From Tragulus kanchil (lineage: Eukaryota > Chordata > Mammalia > Artiodactyla > Tragulidae), in the NCBI GenBank assembly GCA_022376925.1, contig JAIOJX010000006.1, forward strand, positions 55,461,658 through 55,525,657: a stretch of DNA of 64,000 nt, read 5' to 3'. Position 1 is the stretch's first letter. Each line of letters opens with the position of its first letter. Shown here piece after piece: positions 37,178-47,615 of the stretch. Below the pieces are notes generated by a model, which did no database searches, was not told where the DNA came from, and saw only the letters and a list, made by a program, of their open reading frames with translations. The translations under genes and the position numbers were made by a program.

Positions 37178-39315
37178 TTTTATTATAGAAATAAACCCTT
37201 CTTCCTCATCACTGGTCGCCCACATTGTACAGTGGGAGCACAGTCATGGAGCTGGCACTTGCACCTTTCAGAGTCAACAGAATCCCCTGTAGACAGACGC
37301 ATCCTGTCACATACATTTCCAGAAGAGCAAAGACTGTGTTCTTGTGATGAAATGATTTGATTTTGATAGGTGATAGATGACGGTAGGTTACCGTGAATGG
37401 TGTCAGATTCTTGATCTCCAATGGAGAAGAATTCATATTGGATCAAAAGACTCGGTTATGGTCCTCAGAGCTTCATGCAGTGAGAAGTTTATTACAGTAA
37501 GAAAGGATAGGGAAAAGCTTCCATCATAGACACTGGTAGAGTATCCCCCTTTGCCAGTTGAAGCATGACAATTTGTATCTTCCAGTCAGTTACCAAAACA
37601 GTAAATCAAAAGGATATCTTAAGGTTACAAAGGCCTAGGCCCATACCCAATTAATATGAGATTAGCTAGGACAGTCTCTGGGCCTCAGGGCTAGGTGAGA
37701 CATTCTAATGTAAACACCCAGATTAACATAAGACTAGAAGTTTTCAGTTTCAACATTGAAGATCTTTGCCTTTATTTCTCCTTGTCCTTCCTCTTCTTCC
37801 CTTTGTCCTTGATAGCCTCTAGACTCCTTGCTAAATCTGCCTATGAACCCTTTTCAATTTGACCCAGTAAAAATGTGCATCTTTAGTAGGGTAAAAGCCA
37901 ATGCCAGGAAATTCTTTGTAATTTAGAGAAAGATCCATCCTTTTTAAGATAGCACTTAATTAACTCTTTCAGTTTCAGGAGCATTCTATATATCAAGGAG
38001 AATACTTCTATTTTCTAAACCAGTTTGTACAAGTCTTTACCTCCTGCCAGCTGAATAAGCTTCTCTAGTGGCATACTAGACAGTTTAGAAAGTGCACTAA
38101 ACCCTTCAAGCTCCAAGGTCACATTTAGTAAGTTCACTTCCTAATGCTCAGTTTTGGGCTTCAAGCCTTGGGGAGCAGCTTACTCACACTGATACGCATT
38201 TTGAATTTAGGCCAAAAAAAAAAAATCCACAGATCTAGCTTTTATTATAGAAATAAACCCTTCTTCCTCATCACTGGTCGCCCACATTGTACAGTGGGAG
38301 CACAGTCATGGAGCTGGCACTTGCACCTTTCAGAGTCAACAGAATCCCCTGTAGACAGACGCATCCTGTCACATACATTTCCAGAAGAGCAAAGACTGTG
38401 TTCTTGTGATGAAATGATTTGATTTTGATAGGTGATAGATGACGGTAGGTTACCGTGAATGGTGTCAGATTCTTGATCTCCAATGGAGAAGAATTCATAT
38501 TGGATCAAAAGACTCGGTTATGGTCCCTCAGAGCTTCATGCAGTGAGAAGTTTATTACAGTAAGAAAGGATAGGGAAAAGCTTCCATCATAGACACTGGT
38601 AGAGTATCCCCCTTTGCCAGTTGAAGCATGACAATTTGTATCTTCCAGTCAGTTACCAAAACAGTAAATCAAAAGGATATCTTAAGGTTACAAAGGCCTA
38701 GGCCCATACCCAATTAATATGAGATTAGCTAGGACAGTCTCTGGGCCTCAGGGCTAGGTGAGACATTCTAATGTAAACACCCAGATTAACATAAGACTAG
38801 AAGTTTTCAGTTTCAACATTGAAGATCTTTGCCTTTATTTCTCCTTGTCCTTCCTCTTCTTCCCTTTGTCCTTGATAGCCTCTAGACTCCTTGCTAAATC
38901 TGCCTATGAACCCTTTTCAATTTGACCCAGTAAAAATGTGCATCTTTAGTAGGGTAAAAGCCAATGCCAGGAAATTCTTTGTAATTTAGAGAAAGATCCA
39001 TCCTTTTTAAGATAGCACTTAATTAACTCTTTCAGTTTCAGGAGCATTCTATATATCAAGGAGAATACTTCTATTTTCTAAACCAGTTTGTACAAGTCTT
39101 TACCTCCTGCCAGCTGAATAAGCTTCTCTAGTGGCATACTAGACAGTTTAGAAAGTGCACTAAACCCTTCAAGCTCCAAGGTCACATTTAGTAAGTTCAC
39201 TTCCTAATGCTCAGTTTTGGGCTTCAAGCCTTGGGGAGCAGCTTACTCACACTGATACGCATTTTGAATTTAGGCCAAAAAAAAAAAAAAAAAAAATCCA
39301 CAGATCTAGCTTTTA
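37178..39315. repeat. Tandem duplication 11 (unit 1062)
   Basis: Copies are 37178-38239 and 38240 to about 39315, sharing agatctagcttt at the junction. The A run after taggcc is 12 long in copy 1 and 20 in copy 2 (and 15 in the overlapping next copy near 40444). Content is intron 2 just upstream of SYT9 exon 3, with no known repeat recognised. Confidence 0.93.
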
Positions 39316-39413
39316 ACAGTGTGTAACAGTCTACCTACATCCTAGGAACACATTTGTGAAAGACTCAGAGCTAATGAGGTTATAACTTTGTTCTCTCTTA
39401 CTCTTCATTCAAG

Positions 39414-39960
39414 GCACAATTCAATCCGAAGACAACTCAACCTGTCAAACCCAGACTTCAATATCCAACAGCTTCAAAAACAGGAACAGTTGACTGGGAT
39501 TGGTCGAATTAAACCGGAGTTATATAAGCAGAGGTCATTGGATAATGATGATGGGAGAAGGAGTAATAGTAAAGCCTGTGGGAAACTGAATTTCATCTTA
39601 AAATATGATTGTGACTTAGAGCAGCTCATAGTGAAGATCCACAAAGCTGTCAACTTGCCTGCCAAGGACTTTTCTGGGACTTCAGATCCTTATGTCAAGA
39701 TCTATTTGCTTCCTGATCGGAAAACAAAGCACCAGACTAAAGTTCACAGAAAGACCCTGAACCCTGTGTTTGATGAAGTATTTTTGTTTCCAGTTCCCTA
39801 CAATGACCTTGCAGCCAGGAAGCTTCACTTCTCTGTCTATGACTTTGACAGATTCTCTCGCCACGACTTGATCGGCCAAGTGGTGGTGGATCATTTCTTA
39901 GACTTGGCTGATTTCCCCAGGGAGTGTATCCTGTGGAAGGATATCGAATATGTCACCAAT
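39414..39960 (+). CDS. SYT9: Synaptotagmin-9, exon 3 (linker end and C2A domain), first copy
   Basis: The exon begins after TTCATTCAAG with a single G that completes the Arg codon left open by exon 2, then reads HNSIRRQLNLSNPDFN. It ends after 182 whole codons at YVTN before a GTGAGT donor. The first ~55 residues are the linker; C2A starts near KACGKLNFIL (about 39571). The calcium-binding loops are intact: loop 1 has AKDFSGTSDPYVK, the middle strand has NPVFDEVF, and loop 3 has DFDRFSRHD, giving the acidic residues that coordinate Ca2+. C2A binds calcium and acidic phospholipid; the C2B exons should follow downstream but are absent from the remaining 24 kb. The ATG at 39388 is an intronic chance start, not the protein start. 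The exon lies in two duplicated blocks, with a complete copy at +1162 and a 3' fragment further on. I regard this as one genomic exon. Confidence 0.95.
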
Positions 39961-40575
39961 GTGAGTCTAACATTTCTTCATTTTGGTTGGAGGTGGGGAG
40001 GGGGAAGGATGGAGGCTTCTTGATCAGCATGCAAACAGATTATTTGGGGGCTAGAGTACAAAATTTTCCTCAAGGTGCATAGAGCTATTGCTTCAAACCT
40101 CATCGTACCTTTCCAGAAACAAATCTTTCACAATATTCATTTTTCGGTTTCTAAGAATTACTCATAAAGAGTAATGTTCTCTCTTGTCTACTTTCTTTAA
40201 TTAAAGAAATAATTTCTCTTTGTTCGGAGCATTACTCTTATTTTCTAAACCAGTTTGTACAAGTCTTTACCTCCTGCCAGCTGAATAAGCTTCTCTAGTG
40301 GCATACTAGACAGTTTAGAAAGTGCACTAAACCCTTCAAGCTCCAAGGTCACATTTAGTAAGTTCACTTCCTAATGCTCAGTTTTGGGCTTCAAGCCTTG
40401 GGGAGCAGCTTACTCACACTGATACGCATTTTGAATTTAGGCCAAAAAAAAAAAAAAATCCACAGATCTAGCTTTTAACAGTGTGTAACAGTCTACCTAC
40501 ATCCTAGGAACACATTTGTGAAAGACTCAGAGCTAATGAGGTTATAACTTTGTTCTCTCTTACTCTTCATTCAAG

Positions 40576-41122
40576 GCACAATTCAATCCGAAGACAACTC
40601 AACCTGTCAAACCCAGACTTCAATATCCAACAGCTTCAAAAACAGGAACAGTTGACTGGGATTGGTCGAATTAAACCGGAGTTATATAAGCAGAGGTCAT
40701 TGGATAATGATGATGGGAGAAGGAGTAATAGTAAAGCCTGTGGGAAACTGAATTTCATCTTAAAATATGATTGTGACTTAGAGCAGCTCATAGTGAAGAT
40801 CCACAAAGCTGTCAACTTGCCTGCCAAGGACTTTTCTGGGACTTCAGATCCTTATGTCAAGATCTATTTGCTTCCTGATCGGAAAACAAAGCACCAGACT
40901 AAAGTTCACAGAAAGACCCTGAACCCTGTGTTTGATGAAGTATTTTTGTTTCCAGTTCCCTACAATGACCTTGCAGCCAGGAAGCTTCACTTCTCTGTCT
41001 ATGACTTTGACAGATTCTCTCGCCACGACTTGATCGGCCAAGTGGTGGTGGATCATTTCTTAGACTTGGCTGATTTCCCCAGGGAGTGTATCCTGTGGAA
41101 GGATATCGAATATGTCACCAAT
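40576..41122 (+). other. SYT9: Second complete copy of SYT9 exon 3 (probable assembly duplicate)
   Basis: The exon, its acceptor, its donor and flanking intron are repeated with no coding difference I can see from the copy 1162 bases upstream. Exon length is 547 (3n+1): it enters with a 1-base codon remainder and leaves on a whole codon. Splicing the first copy directly to this one would therefore shift the reading frame. Only one copy can be used in a transcript, and neither carries the substitutions expected of a mutually exclusive exon. It belongs to the duplication chain 39072-43244. I infer an artefact rather than a real exon duplication. If gene prediction is run on this sequence, this copy should be masked. 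Confidence 0.85.
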
Positions 41123-43244
41123 GTGAGTCTAACATTTCTTCATTTTGGTTGGAGGTGGGGAGGGGGAAGGATGGAGGCTTCTTGATCAGCATGCAAACAG
41201 ATTATTTGGGGGCTAGAGTACAAAATTTTCCTCAAGGTGCATAGAGCTATTGCTTCAAACCTCATCGTACCTTTCCAGAAACAAATCTTTCACAATATTC
41301 ATTTTTCGGTTTCTAAGAATTACTCATGAAAGCACTATTAAAGAGTAATGTTCTCTCTTGTCTACTTTCTAGTTCTAAGTGATTTCCTAATAGACATTAG
41401 ATATCATCTGCCCTCCTTACCTCATTTTCTTTAGAGCTTTCTTAGATTTGTTTGTGCTAAATGGATTCTGGCATCATATTAACTATTATCTGTAGCTGAG
41501 GGCCTGTTGCCTGACTCTTAGAGCATTAAGCCTTTGCCAAATTCTCAGGTCAGCTCAGCAGCATTTCCCATGATCAGATCTTTAGCTTTAATCCCAGAAG
41601 TTAGAATGATGGAGAAGAGTTGGCACCACATTTTTAAATACAGAATCAAAGTTACAAGGAGGTCAGTTTGACATGATCTACAGATAGTGACAAAACTAAT
41701 CTACACAAGGTTGAATTCTTTTCAGAGCCCAGGAGAGCTGAAGTGCTGTACAGTGTTGCCTTATATCCATATTTACATGGATTTCAACATGAGATTGCAG
41801 TGGTGATATTGTTTACTCTATTTGCATTCTTTTCACTATCCTGCAGCAGTGTATTGACACTCCTGAGATAGACAGGAAAGTTAGACTATCTTAGCGGACC
41901 CTGATATTTTAAGACCACTTCCATCTCTTCCCTGTGCACATTCGTTCAGGTAACTTTGTTAGCTCGTCTTGTGAAGGCAATATCATTCTCTTTCTCTGCT
42001 GTGGCATCCAAGACCTCCAGCACCATAATCCTCATGCTGCTTGGATAATGGTCTAGCTAGAGTGTGCAGCCTGTTTAGAAAGGCCCTATTCTACTCAAGA
42101 AGAGAACATGCAAAATCTCTAGACCTAACAGATTCTCTCGCCACGACTTGATCGGCCAAGTGGTGGTGGATCATTTCTTAGACTTGGCTGATTTCCCCAG
42201 GGAGTGTATCCTGTGGAAGGATATCGAATATGTCACCAATGTGAGTCTAACATTTCTTCATTTTGGTTGGAGGTGGGGAGGGGGAAGGATGGAGGCTTCT
42301 TGATCAGCATGCAAACAGATTATTTGGGGGCTAGAGTACAAAATTTTCCTCAAGGTGCATAGAGCTATTGCTTCAAACCTCATCGTACCTTTCCAGAAAC
42401 AAATCTTTCACAATATTCATTTTTCGGTTTCTAAGAATTACTCATGAAAGCACTATTAAAGAGTAATGTTCTCTCTTGTCTACTTTCTAGTTCTAAGTGA
42501 TTTCCTAATAGACATTAGATATCATCTGCCCTCCTTACCTCATTTTCTTTAGAGCTTTCTTAGATTTGTTTGTGCTAAATGGATTCTGGCATCATATTAA
42601 CTATTATCTGTAGCTGAGGGCCTGTTGCCTGACTCTTAGAGCATTAAGCCTTTGCCAAATTCTCAGGTCAGCTCAGCAGCATTTCCCATGATCAGATCTT
42701 TAGCTTTAATCCCAGAAGTTAGAATGATGGAGAAGAGTTGGCACCACATTTTTAAATACAGAATCAAAGTTACAAGGAGGTCAGTTTGACATGATCTACA
42801 GATAGTGACAAAACTAATCTACACAAGGTTGAATTCTTTTCAGAGCCCAGGAGAGCTGAAGTGCTGTACAGTGTTGCCTTATATCCATATTTACATGGAT
42901 TTCAACATGAGATTGCAGTGGTGATATTGTTTACTCTATTTGCATTCTTTTCACTATCCTGCAGCAGTGTATTGACACTCCTGAGATAGACAGGAAAGTT
43001 AGACTATCTTAGCGGACCCTGATATTTTAAGACCACTTCCATCTCTTCCCTGTGCACATTCGTTCAGGTAACTTTGTTAGCTCGTCTTGTGAAGGCAATA
43101 TCATTCTCTTTCTCTGCTGTGGCATCCAAGACCTCCAGCACCATAATCCTCATGCTGCTTGGATAATGGTCTAGCTAGAGTGTGCAGCCTGTTTAGGGAA
43201 AGGCCCCTATTCTACTCAAGAAGAGAACATGCAAAATCTCTGCC
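41010..43244. repeat. Tandem duplication 13 (unit 1118), begins inside SYT9 exon 3
   Basis: Copies are 41010-42127 and 42128 to about 43244. The second starts mid-exon. Near its end copy 1 has lost bases in G and C runs (tttagaaaggccctatt against tttagggaaaggcccctatt). Confidence 0.93.
42128..42240 (+). other. SYT9: Partial third copy of SYT9 exon 3 (3' 113 bases)
   Basis: Only the end of the exon is present, from the loop 3 region (RFSRHDLIG) to YVTN, followed by the same GTGAGT donor. There is no acceptor: the sequence jumps from intron (AATCTCTAGACCTA) straight into mid-exon. That abrupt start is the junction of duplication 13 (unit 1118). It cannot be spliced as an exon and has no biological reading apart from the duplication. 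Confidence 0.85.
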
Positions 43245-43444
43245 CAGTGACTCAGTACCTACACAGATGCTCTGTCATCTCAGCTACTCCTGTGAACTGG
43301 GGACTCCTGTTCCAAGGGCCGCCTTCCCTTCTCATGCTATGTGATACCAGTGCCAGCTTTGTCCTGCTACTCAGACAAGCAAAGTGGAGCATGGAGTTTT
43401 ACTGATCCTTATTATAATGATGAGGAAAGAAAAGAAGGAACTGG

Positions 43445-43786
43445 GGGCTTCCCCTGGTGGTCCAGTGGGTAAGGACACCGCCTTGCAGTGCAAGGGCTGC
43501 CGGTTTGATCCCTGGCCTGGGAAGATCCCACGTGCCGCGGAGCGGCTGGACCCATGTGTCCAATTACCGAGCCGGAGCTCTGGAGCGCATGCGCGCAGAG
43601 CCAGTGCTCTGCAACAACAGAGGCCGCCGTGATGGGAGGCCCACAGGAGCCAAAGAACAAAGACGGATGAAAACAGAGAAATGAAAGACCAATAAAAGTG
43701 GCCCGCCTGCTCTCCTCCCTCCCCAACCTGACCCCCACCCAAAATAAATAAATAAATAAGTCTTTAAAAAAAAAAAGAAAAGAAAG
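43445..43786 (+). mobile_element. CHR-type SINE with 19-bp TSD
   Basis: Full element, tail aaataaataaataaataag then A-rich. TSD aaagaaaagaaggaactgg is exact at 43426-43444 and 43787-43805. An exact long TSD and low divergence suggest recent insertion. Confidence 0.92.
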
Positions 43787-43805
43787 AAAGAAAAGAAGGA
43801 ACTGG

Positions 43806-45732
43806 AGAAGGTACGGAGAATTTCAGGGGATGAGACTAAGGTGACTAGGGAAGTTGGGGAAGGAATGGACCTCTTCAAACTTGAAAGGCTGTGATATTTG
43901 TAAACCTAAAAATGGATGTTGTGGGTGGCAAGGGTTGTATCCCGAATCCAAATTGCCAAAATCAGGAGGCAGCATTAGAAACTTTAAAACAAATGGGAAG
44001 GCTGCTGATACTAAGCAATGAGTGGCTCAAGAAGGAACTGTCTCACTGGAGTTCTTAACAAAATCCCCTTGTGAATAAATGGAGACACGGCCAGCTGAGA
44101 GAACTGAGCCTTGGTACAGAGACGTTGGTCACTTCATCTAGTGTAACATCATTTTTTATAATTTTTGATTAATGCGTTCCATAAAATGACTGGAGTGGTT
44201 ATTATAAATCTCATCAGGAATCCTGCTTGTGAGTTGCCTTTTAGAGATTTTGTGGTGAGAGTAACACTGAGATAATCATCTGGATAGGCTGATCCTTGGT
44301 GGACCGGTCTCCTGGAGCAGTTCCCTTGGGATGAGAATAGAGAATGGCAGAGGCCTTTTGGCCCTGAGATCGCTGCTGTTGTGTCACTCTCCCATGACTG
44401 TCATGGGAGAATCCACTGATGGAGACGCCTGGATTTCCATGGAGTTGAGGAGAATGTGAAATTATTTATCAAGGAGGGAAGCCATTAGGGCTAAAGGCCT
44501 TGGAGCTCTCAGTTGTTTTCTCAGGCAAACAATAAATATTCTGAACACTGATCTAGACCTTTGGATGGCCAGCAGGAGAGAGGGTGTCCTGAGAATGGAA
44601 CTACAAGTTGTTTCATGATAAGCCATTAAAAAAATTTTGTTTTAAAAAATTACTATTTTGGACTGTTTTGACTGCTTTTTTAAAATGTGACTTTGTACAG
44701 ATTTGAAAATGAAAATCTGAGATTTACCAAGATTTCATTTTTATAATATAGGATGTATGTCTCACAGTATATGTACTATACATATAAAGACTAATGAGGG
44801 AATAATAATAAAAGAAAAACAGGCATGACCTTCCCCTCAGCTGACCTTCCCCACCATGATGTACTTTGCTGATGACCCCTGGGTTGTCCCCCCATCACAT
44901 TCTCTTAACCAACTCCTGCCAAGAAGACACCACTATCTTGAATTTTATTTGTAAGATAGTATATTTGGTTTTGTCTTGCTCATCATAGCTTTTCTTTGCC
45001 TTCTTTTTTTTCAGCTCACATTGATCTTGATATTTATCAGTAGAGATGAATGGAGCAATAGAGATGAATGGTTCATATATGTTCATTACTGTATAAAGCT
45101 TCAATGTGTTATACATGAATTCACTCTCATATTGATGATACTTGGGTTGGGATTAGTTTTTTATGGTTTTGAATAATATCACATAGAACATCATTATGCA
45201 TGTCTCCTGGTTCACACATGCGTTAATTTCTCTAGGGTAGGGTGATTTCCCTGATAGAGGAAATGTACACATGCATTCAACTTCTTTACCCAGTGCCAGG
45301 TTTTGTTGTTCCATCGTGGCTGTACTGCTGATCCTCCCACTGTGAGGTGTAACAGTTCTGCACACTCCACATTCTCACCAGGTCTTGCAGTTGTCACACT
45401 ATTTAATATGTGTGCGTGTGCTTGCATGTTAAATGTTATAGGGTTTGTACATTCTTGGCTGCCAAGGTTAACTGTCTTTTGATACATTCATTGGTCATTC
45501 ATGTTTCCTTTGTTCAGCACCTTTTTATTGTTTTTTTCTATAGTTTTCTTTTCCTTTTTGACTCTTTATGTAGGCTTTGATGGTTGTGTGTATTATAAAC
45601 ATTCTCTCCATTTATGGCTGCCTTTATACTTTACTTGTTGGTATCTTTTGATCAGTAGAGGTTCTTATATTGAATGCAGTAAAATGTATCAATATCTTCC
45701 ATTGTAAGTTAGCATATTTTTCTGTCTTGTTT
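43806..45732. other. Intron 3, mostly unclassified
   Basis: 45130-45400 (gaacatcattatgcatgtct, catgcgttaatttctctagg) looks like reverse old L1 3' region. The rest is unassigned. Confidence 0.45.
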
Positions 45733-45868
45733 AAGAAATCCTTTCTTACACTATTCATAAAGATATTTTTCCTTTGTTTTTATTAGAAGTTTTAACATTT
45801 TGCCTTTCCTAATTATGATTTCAGTTCACTCAGAATCTAGTTACATTGTGTAATGTAATATAGGCATC

Positions 45869-46525
45869 ATGTATTAGCTTGGGCTGCTGAGACAAATATA
45901 GACTGAGTAGTTAAAATAAAAGGAATTTATTTCTTACAGTTCTGGAGGCTGAGAAGACCAAGAACAGGGTGCTAGCAGATTCAGTTCGTGGTCAGAACCC
46001 TCTTCGTGGCTTTCACATAGTTGTCTTCTTGATGTGTCCTCACATGGTGGAGAGACAGACACTTCTTACAAGAACAATAATCTGATCATGAGGACTTCAT
46101 CCTCCTGATGTCTTTTTGGCGGGGTAGGGGTGGGTTTGAGGGGTGGGTGGGCCACTTCTCCTGGTCTTTTTCATTTATCTATGTTTCATCCATCTTTGTT
46201 CTTTGGCCCGTGTGGGCCTCCCATCGCAGTGGCCTCTATTGTCGCAGAGCACTGGCTCTGTGTGCATGCGCTCCAGAGCTCCTGCTTGTTAATTGGACAC
46301 ATCGGTTCAGCTACTCCGCAGCACGTGGGATCTTCCCAGGCTAGGGATCCAATCGACTCTCCTTGCACTGCAGGGTGGTATCCTTACCCACTGGACCACC
46401 AGGGGAAATCCTCCTGATGTCTTTTAAACCTGATTATCTCCCAGAGGAACCAAATACCCCCCACACTGGGGATTAGGACATCAGCATATAAATTTTGGAG
46501 GGATGTAAACTTAGTCCATTAGACA
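45869..46525 (-). mobile_element. MLT1/MST-like MaLR solo LTR (ancient retroviral-type LTR)
   Basis: The + strand shows the reverse of a mammalian MaLR LTR: tgtattagcttgggctgctg, tttatttcttacagttctgg, tgtgtcctcacatggtgga and, at the other end, aaatttt-rich sequence ending ttagtccattagaca. No internal retroviral genes are present, so it is a solo LTR. A CHR SINE is inserted in it. Family level is from memory of the MLT1 consensus. Confidence 0.72.
46117..46407 (-). mobile_element. CHR-type SINE inside an LTR
   Basis: Reverse element with TSD atcctcctgatgtctttt exact at 46099-46116 and 46408-46425. It interrupts the MLT1-like LTR at 45869-46525. A little more diverged than the 43.4 kb copy. 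Confidence 0.9.
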
Positions 46526-46961
46526 TCCATACTTGTTGTTCTATATGGATAGCCAATTTTCTGGCATAATTTCCCAACAATCAGCAGTGTATGTCCTGTC
46601 TTATATTAGGTCTCTACATATGAAGAGTCTGTTTCTGCATTCTCTTTTCTATTCATATTTCTGTTTGAGTAGCTCTACCAATAGTATAGCTTCTAAATCA
46701 CTACCATTCTATGACAAGCTTTAATGTCTGAAAGAGAAAATCATCCAGCCTGCTTTTTCTTCAGTTCAATTTCTTTTTTTTTGGGGTGATTTTGATCTAG
46801 TCATTAAATGTATATTTTTTTCAAGAAATCCTTTCTTACACTATTCATAAAGATATTTTTCCTTTGTTTTTATTAGAAGTTTTAACATTTTGCCTTTCCT
46901 AATTATGATTTCAGTTCACTCAGAATCTAGTTACATTGTGTAATGTAATATAGGCATCATG

Positions 46962-47615
46962 TATTAGCTTGGGCTGCTGAGACAAATATAGACTGAGTAG
47001 TTAAAATAAAAGGAATTTATTTCTTACAGTTCTGGAGGCTGAGAAGACCAAGAACAGGGTGCTAGCAGATTCAGTTCGTGGTCAGAACCCTCTTCGTGGC
47101 TTTCACATAGTTGTCTTCTTGATGTGTCCTCACATGGTGGAGAGACAGACACTTCTTACAAGAACAATAATCTGATCATGAGGACTTCATCCTCCTGATG
47201 TCTTTTTGGCGGGGTAGGGGTGGGTTTGAGGGGGGTGGGTGGGCCACTTCTCCTGGTCTTTTTCATTTATCTATGTTTCATCCATCTTTGTTCTTTGGCC
47301 CGTGTGGGCCTCCCATCGCAGTGGCCTCTATTGTCGCAGAGCACTGGCTCTGTGTGCATGCGCTCCAGAGCTCCTGCTTGTTAATTGGACACATCGGTTC
47401 AGCTACTCCGCAGCACGTGGGATCTTCCCAGGCTAGGGATCCAATCGACTCTCCTTGCACTGCAGGGTGGTATCCTTACCCACTGGACCACCAGGGAAGT
47501 CCTCCTGATGTCTTTTAAACCTGATTATCTCCCAGAGGAACCAAATACCCCCCACACTGGGGATTAGGACATCAGCATATAAATTTTGGAGGGATGTAAA
47601 CTTAGTCCATTAGAC
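46962..47615 (-). mobile_element. MLT1/MST-like LTR, duplicate
   Basis: Copy 2 of duplication 14; same LTR and same SINE. A third partial copy of its end lies at 48627-48717. Confidence 0.72.
47207..47497 (-). mobile_element. CHR-type SINE inside an LTR, duplicate
   Basis: Same insertion in copy 2 of duplication 14; its right TSD differs slightly (gggaagtcctcctg against ggggaaatcctcctg). Confidence 0.88.

Larger units (their letters stand above)
39072..41370. repeat. Tandem duplication 12 (offset 1167 to 1162), contains SYT9 exon 3
   Basis: Copies are 39072 to about 40196 and 40239-41370, with filler 40197-40238 (ttaattaaagaaataattt...). Copy 1 near its end lacks about 14 bases (ctcataaagag against ctcatgaaagcactattaaagag). 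The coding part is identical as far as I can see. Confidence 0.94.

Noticed and set aside
39414..42240. Mutually exclusive or lineage-specific duplicated exon in SYT9
   Set aside because: The copies are identical in coding sequence, intron is duplicated with them, the third copy has no acceptor, and 17 similar duplications occur in non-coding sequence nearby.
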